From: Gammaproteobacteria bacterium | GTDB taxonomy: Bacteria; Pseudomonadota; Gammaproteobacteria; SZUA-229 | Length of the DNA: 9,434 nucleotides | NCBI GenBank assembly: GCA_029880105.1 | Contig: JAOUPA010000074.1 | Location: 1-9,434, forward strand | Direction: 5' to 3' | Shown here: in pieces, positions 5,787 through 9,434 of the stretch | How positions within the stretch are numbered: the first letter of the stretch is position 1 | Layout: every line of letters begins with the position of its first letter | Position numbers and translations under genes: made by a program | The notes under the pieces: generated by a model | What the model was told of the DNA's origin: nothing | Databases searched by the model: none | What the model saw: only the letters and a program-made list of their open reading frames with translations

Positions 5787-7082
5787 ATGGCAAGAAATGT
5801 TGTCGTGCTCGGCAGTCAGTGGGGCGATGAAGGTAAAGGTAAAATTGTAGATCTGTTGACGGATCGCGCTGCTGCAGTGGTACGTTTTCAGGGTGGACAC
5901 AATGCAGGCCATACACTGGTGATCGGTGAACAGAAAACTGTATTGCACCTGATTCCTTCTGGTGTGTTACGAGAAGGTGTAATGTGCCTGATCGGAAATG
6001 GCGTTGTGCTGTCACCTTCAGCACTGTTCAAAGAGGTGGAAGAACTGGAGGCACGTGGTATACCTGCCAGCGAGCGCATTAAAATTTCTGCGGCCTGTCC
6101 GTTGATTTTGCCTTATCACATAGCGCTCGACCAGGCGCGTGAAATTGCACGTGGTAAAACGGCCATTGGCACTACTGGTCGTGGCATTGGCCCCTGTTAT
6201 GAGGACAAGGTGTCTCGTCGTGGTATTCGTCTGGCCGATTTGAGTGATGAAGCGGCGTTCAAGGAAAAACTGGCTGGCGTTATGGAGTACCACAACTTCA
6301 GTCTGAAACATTATTTCAAGGCAGATGAAGTTAGCTACGAAGAAGTGCTTGAAGAAGTCCTTGGTTACCGTGAAAGGCTGCTGTCTATGGTTGCAGATAT
6401 TCCTGCACTGCTCGATGGCTACCGTAAAGAAGGCAAGAACATCATGTTCGAAGGTGCCCAAGGTACACTGCTTGATATTGATCAGGGCACTTATCCCTAT
6501 GTAACCTCATCGAACACCACTGCGGGTGGTGCATGTACCGGTAGCGGAATCGGTCCGGGTGATCTTGATTACATGCTTGGTATTACCAAGGCATACACGA
6601 CACGCGTTGGTGCTGGGCCATTCCCAACAGAGCTATTTGACGATGTTGGTGAACACCTTGGTACCGTCGGTCATGAATTTGGTGCAACCACAGGCCGTAG
6701 TCGTCGTTGTGGCTGGTTCGATGGTGTTGCGCTACGTCGCGCTGCACAAATCAACAGCCTCACCGGCCTGTGTATCACCAAGCTTGACGTGCTTGATGGT
6801 CTGGAAACGCTGAAACTGTGTACCAGTTATAAATACAACGGCGATATGCTGGAACTACCACCGCTGGGCGCAGATGCGATTGAACAGTGTCAGCCAGTAT
6901 ACGAAGAAATGCCCGGTTGGACTGAATCAACCGTCGGTGTGCGCGAATATGATGCGCTGCCAGAAAACGCGAAAAAATACCTGAAGCGTATGGAAGAAAT
7001 CGTCGGTGTGCCAGTTGATATTATTTCAACCGGCCCCGAGCGTGATGAGACCATTATTCTGAATCATCCTTTCGGCAACTAA
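5787..7082 (+). CDS. purA: Adenylosuccinate synthetase PurA
   Basis: PurA converts IMP, aspartate and GTP to adenylosuccinate, the first committed step of AMP synthesis, in the cytoplasm. Its 431 residues match the usual bacterial length (432 in E. coli). Visible motifs are the N-terminal GTP/IMP loop GSQWGDEGKGKIVDLL (9-24) with catalytic D14 and K17, the QGGHNAGHT block (35-43) with catalytic H42, the IMP-contacting GTTGRGIGPCYEDK (128-141), FEGAQGTLLDIDQGTYPYVT (221-240) with Q225, the aspartate-binding loop and arginines at TTGRSRRCGWFD (301-312), and the guanine-specificity motif TKLDVLDG (331-338). No key residue is missing. The start is supported by AAAGGG (5772-5777) nine bases upstream and by alignment of NVVVLGSQWGDEG near the N-terminus. 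The gene lies 35 bases after hisZ, with no terminator between, and is the last gene before a hairpin. Confidence 0.98.
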   Translation: MARNVVVLGSQWGDEGKGKIVDLLTDRAAAVVRFQGGHNAGHTLVIGEQKTVLHLIPSGVLREGVMCLIGNGVVLSPSALFKEVEELEARGIPASERIKISAACPLILPYHIALDQAREIARGKTAIGTTGRGIGPCYEDKVSRRGIRLADLSDEAAFKEKLAGVMEYHNFSLKHYFKADEVSYEEVLEEVLGYRERLLSMVADIPALLDGYRKEGKNIMFEGAQGTLLDIDQGTYPYVTSSNTTAGGACTGSGIGPGDLDYMLGITKAYTTRVGAGPFPTELFDDVGEHLGTVGHEFGATTGRSRRCGWFDGVALRRAAQINSLTGLCITKLDVLDGLETLKLCTSYKYNGDMLELPPLGADAIEQCQPVYEEMPGWTESTVGVREYDALPENAKKYLKRMEEIVGVPVDIISTGPERDETIILNHPFGN

Positions 7083-7110
7083 TCATCAACGTTCTGTTTC
7101 GAAAATTCAA

Positions 7111-7156
7111 ATTGTAACCCTGCAAAATTCACATGATGGCGGGGTTGCAGTTTGTG
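7111..7156 (+). terminator. Probable Rho-independent terminator after purA
   Basis: The arm 7111-7123 (attgtaaccctgc) pairs with 7139-7151 (gcggggttgcagt) across a 15-base loop. All 13 positions pair, including three G-U wobbles, and the core is GC-rich. A short T-rich tail (TTTGTG, 7151-7156) follows. An alternative, smaller stem is possible between CTGCAA (7120-7125) and TTGCAG (7145-7150). The large loop and short T tail make it a moderate candidate. Its location, 28 bases after the purA stop and just before an unrelated gene, supports it as the end of the hflK-purA unit. Confidence 0.55.
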
Positions 7157-7180
7157 CTAAACAGAGTTCAAAATCAGGTT

Positions 7181-9434
7181 ATGGATATCCGTACAAAAAT
7201 TTATCTTTTAGTTCTTACGTTACTGTATTCACAAACAGTAATCGCCATACCATTATGGTCGGAGTTGCCTGCTCAGGCCAATAATAAATATATCCATACA
7301 AGGCAGCTTCAGGTTGATCATGTGCAGTTGCAGTCAGTATTGTCTTCGGCTGATTTACCCACAGCAGGGCAGGCGGCAAAAACTAACGGCAGCGCGCAAA
7401 TCGAACTGCCTATGCCGGATGGCCGACAGCAGGTATTCAATATTGTTGAATCACCGATAATGGCCGCTGAACTGTCCGCACAGTTTCCGCAGATAAAAAC
7501 ATACAGAGCGATCGCGACAAACGATGCCAGCATTAACGGTCGACTCGATATTGGCCCTAATGGTTTTCATGGTTATTTGTTCACACCCGGTGGTGAAGTC
7601 TTTATCGATCCAGTTGTGGTATCAGGGCAACAGGAATACTACAGCTATTACAAACACGATTATGTGAGTAATGCGAAGAAAGAATTCTCCTGTGGCGTGC
7701 AGGGAAAATCATCCAATGCAACTTCGGGAGCTACAAGTCCACTGGCTGAATTTAAAACTGCCGAGTTTGTTGCCGCAGCGCGTACTGGTCTGAACGAATT
7801 TATTAGCTACCGTATCGCAGTAGCAGCCACAGGTGAATATACACAGCGGGTTGCTGGTGGGAATGCAATAACGGCATTCAATGAAATTGCTACTGCCATC
7901 AATCGCATTAGCGGTATTTATGAACGAGACCTGGCGATCAAACTCGTTCTGGTCAGTGGTACTAACGTTATCTATACCAATCCGTTGAACGATCCTTATA
8001 CTGATCCAACAGATCCTTCACAAACGCTCACTGATAATCAGAGCAACCTTGATGGAGTTATTGGTTCAGATAATTACGACATAGGCCATGTCTTTAGTAT
8101 TGATCCCGGTGGGCTAGCCTCGCTCGGCGTGGCCTGTTATCCCGGTTACAAGGCGCAGGGTGTTTCAGGGCTTAGTAATCCAACTGGCGACCCATTCTAC
8201 ATTGACATCGTTGCCCATGAAATCGGCCATCAGCTTGGAGCAGATCACAGTTTTAATGGTACTACCGGTAGCTGTGCAGGTAATCGTAACCCAGCAACGG
8301 CGTATGAACCAGGTAGTGGAGCAACCATCATGGGATACGCAGGGTTATGCAACAACCCTATTACAGGTGGTGATGAAAATATTGCAGTGGGCACTGATGC
8401 CATGTTTCATGCGGGTAGCATCGCAGAAATCATTAAATATACACGCTACGGTGATGGCAAGATCTGTTCTGGCCCAGTTGCTAGCCAGGAGGCACCTGTG
8501 GCCAACGCAGGCCAGGACTATATCATTCCTGGAGGTACGCCCTTTGTCTTAATCGGCTCAGCCGACGATACTGATACACCCCTAAATAATCTGACCTATC
8601 AGTGGGATCAGGTGGATGTAGGTTCCGCCACGAGTGCCAGTACCCACGGCACCGATATCGGTAGCAATGCACTGTTCCGCTCTTATTTGCCTACGGTAGC
8701 AGGTGAGCGCACCTTGCCTGCTATGGCCACATTGCTGGGTACTAATGCTGATCCTTATGCCGCGAAAGCAGAAACCCTGCCCACAGAAAATCGCATACTC
8801 AATTTCCGTCTGACCGTACGTGATAACAACGGTGGTGTTGATGAAGATGACATGCAGGTGGTTGTCAATGGTAACGCTGGGCCATTTGAAATCATCCAGC
8901 CTAATACCAATGTTAATCTCAATCCGGGCTTACCACAGCTCATTGAGTGGAATACAGCCTGTACCAATCAGGCGCCAATTAATTGTAGCAATGTGGATAT
9001 TCTATTATCCATCGATGGTGGTCAGACCTATACTAGCCTGGTTGGTGGAAGTACGGCCAATGATGGTAGTCAGTATATTAACTTACCGAATGGGAATACC
9101 AACACTGCAAGAATAAAAATTGCCTGTATCGGCAATATTTTCTTTGATATCTCGGATATTGATTTTGAAATCAACAGCGCTACCGGCGGTAGTTTGACTG
9201 CCAGTGGTATTGCACCAAGTTGTTCTACGGCTACTATTCCGACTAGCACAGGTGATGATATCGAACCTAATGACTACGAAGCTCAGGCACAGGCGCTGAT
9301 ATTTCCTGCCGAGCTCAAAGGTACAGTCAATGACCAGATTGATCCTTACGACTTCTTTGTTTTCGTCGCCGAGTCAGCAGCTTATAGTTTTACTCTAAGT
9401 AATTATGTTAACAACGACCTGGATTTAATCCTTA
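7181..9434 (+). CDS. Secreted reprolysin-like zinc metallopeptidase, multidomain (3' end outside window)
   Basis: This is the first 751 codons of an exported zinc endopeptidase of the bacterial reprolysin-like (M12B-type, metzincin) group; the substrate is unknown. The signal peptide is at 1-22 (R4 and K6, hydrophobic IYLLVLTLLYSQTVIA, cleavage after A22). A prodomain (about 23-205) has the family-like ESPIMAAELSAQFPQIKTY segment and a lone C171 in FSCGV that could act as a cysteine switch. The catalytic domain (about 208-430) begins YRIAVAATGEYT. It carries HEIGHQLGADH (346-356), giving zinc ligands H346, H350 and H356 and catalytic E347, with Met-turn M384 in TIMGYAG. A PKD/Ig-like domain (about 437-563, starting APVANAGQDY) and a second Ig-like domain (about 569-665, LSIDGGQTY, FFDISDIDFEI) follow. 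A PPC-like domain begins at about 695 (EPND). The chosen start gives a clean signal peptide but has only AGG close by. In-frame ATGs at 7133 and 7136 fall in the terminator loop and are less likely. It is monocistronic as far as visible. Confidence 0.9.
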   Translation, partial: MDIRTKIYLLVLTLLYSQTVIAIPLWSELPAQANNKYIHTRQLQVDHVQLQSVLSSADLPTAGQAAKTNGSAQIELPMPDGRQQVFNIVESPIMAAELSAQFPQIKTYRAIATNDASINGRLDIGPNGFHGYLFTPGGEVFIDPVVVSGQQEYYSYYKHDYVSNAKKEFSCGVQGKSSNATSGATSPLAEFKTAEFVAAARTGLNEFISYRIAVAATGEYTQRVAGGNAITAFNEIATAINRISGIYERDLAIKLVLVSGTNVIYTNPLNDPYTDPTDPSQTLTDNQSNLDGVIGSDNYDIGHVFSIDPGGLASLGVACYPGYKAQGVSGLSNPTGDPFYIDIVAHEIGHQLGADHSFNGTTGSCAGNRNPATAYEPGSGATIMGYAGLCNNPITGGDENIAVGTDAMFHAGSIAEIIKYTRYGDGKICSGPVASQEAPVANAGQDYIIPGGTPFVLIGSADDTDTPLNNLTYQWDQVDVGSATSASTHGTDIGSNALFRSYLPTVAGERTLPAMATLLGTNADPYAAKAETLPTENRILNFRLTVRDNNGGVDEDDMQVVVNGNAGPFEIIQPNTNVNLNPGLPQLIEWNTACTNQAPINCSNVDILLSIDGGQTYTSLVGGSTANDGSQYINLPNGNTNTARIKIACIGNIFFDISDIDFEINSATGGSLTASGIAPSCSTATIPTSTGDDIEPNDYEAQAQALIFPAELKGTVNDQIDPYDFFVFVAESAAYSFTLSNYVNNDLDLIL

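Noticed and set aside
6018..6461. 147-codon minus-strand open frame inside purA
   Set aside because: It is antisense to conserved purA motifs with no support of its own.
8160..8552. 130-codon plus-strand open frame within the protease region
   Set aside because: It is out of frame with the protease, which carries the zinc site HEIGHQLGADH across the same bases.
1..9434. CRISPR array, tRNA or rRNA genes, insertion sequence, prophage or defence genes
   Set aside because: No regular repeats, cloverleaf-like sequence, terminal inverted repeats, transposase or integrase were seen; the longest gap between genes is under 170 bases.

Overview
The window is a chromosomal stretch from a gammaproteobacterium. 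The evidence is gene order and protein sequence: miaA - hfq - hflX - hflK - hflC - DUF2065 gene - hisZ - purA, all on the + strand, is the arrangement known from Pseudomonas and related gammaproteobacteria. Hfq and HflX are close to their E. coli counterparts over most of their length. The presence of hisZ, which enteric bacteria lack, and the moderate GC content (roughly mid-40s percent by eye) argue against an enteric bacterium. The genus cannot be named from this window.

Layout: 1-365 is the 3' end of miaA (tRNA isopentenylation). It is followed by hfq (465-707), whose ribosome binding site is preceded by an A-rich (ARN)4 tract that could be an Hfq autoregulation site. A strong hairpin with a T-rich tail (741-773) separates hfq from hflX (862-2142), a ribosome-associated GTPase. 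After a 169-base gap holding a G/C-tract hairpin come hflK (2312-3469) and hflC (3470-4333), directly abutting, which encode the two-subunit SPFH complex of the inner membrane that controls FtsH. A small two-helix DUF2065 membrane protein (4354-4539), hisZ (4570-5751) and purA (5787-7082) follow with gaps of 20 to 36 bases, so 2312-7082 looks like one transcription unit ending at a hairpin at about 7111-7156.

From 7181 to the window end lies the only clearly accessory gene: the 5' part (751 codons, still open) of a large secreted reprolysin-like zinc metallopeptidase. It has a signal peptide, a prodomain, a catalytic domain with a complete zinc site, two Ig/PKD-like beta domains and the start of a PPC domain.

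Functionally the first eight genes join RNA metabolism (MiaA, Hfq), ribosome rescue (HflX), membrane-protein quality control (HflKC, possibly the DUF2065 protein) and nucleotide/amino-acid biosynthesis (PurA, HisZ). The protease is an independent exported enzyme behind a terminator. No rRNA, tRNA, CRISPR array, insertion sequence or att site was seen. I found no convincing new system; the less explored points are the DUF2065 protein, the hfq leader, the terminator that splits hfq from hflX, and the secreted protease.
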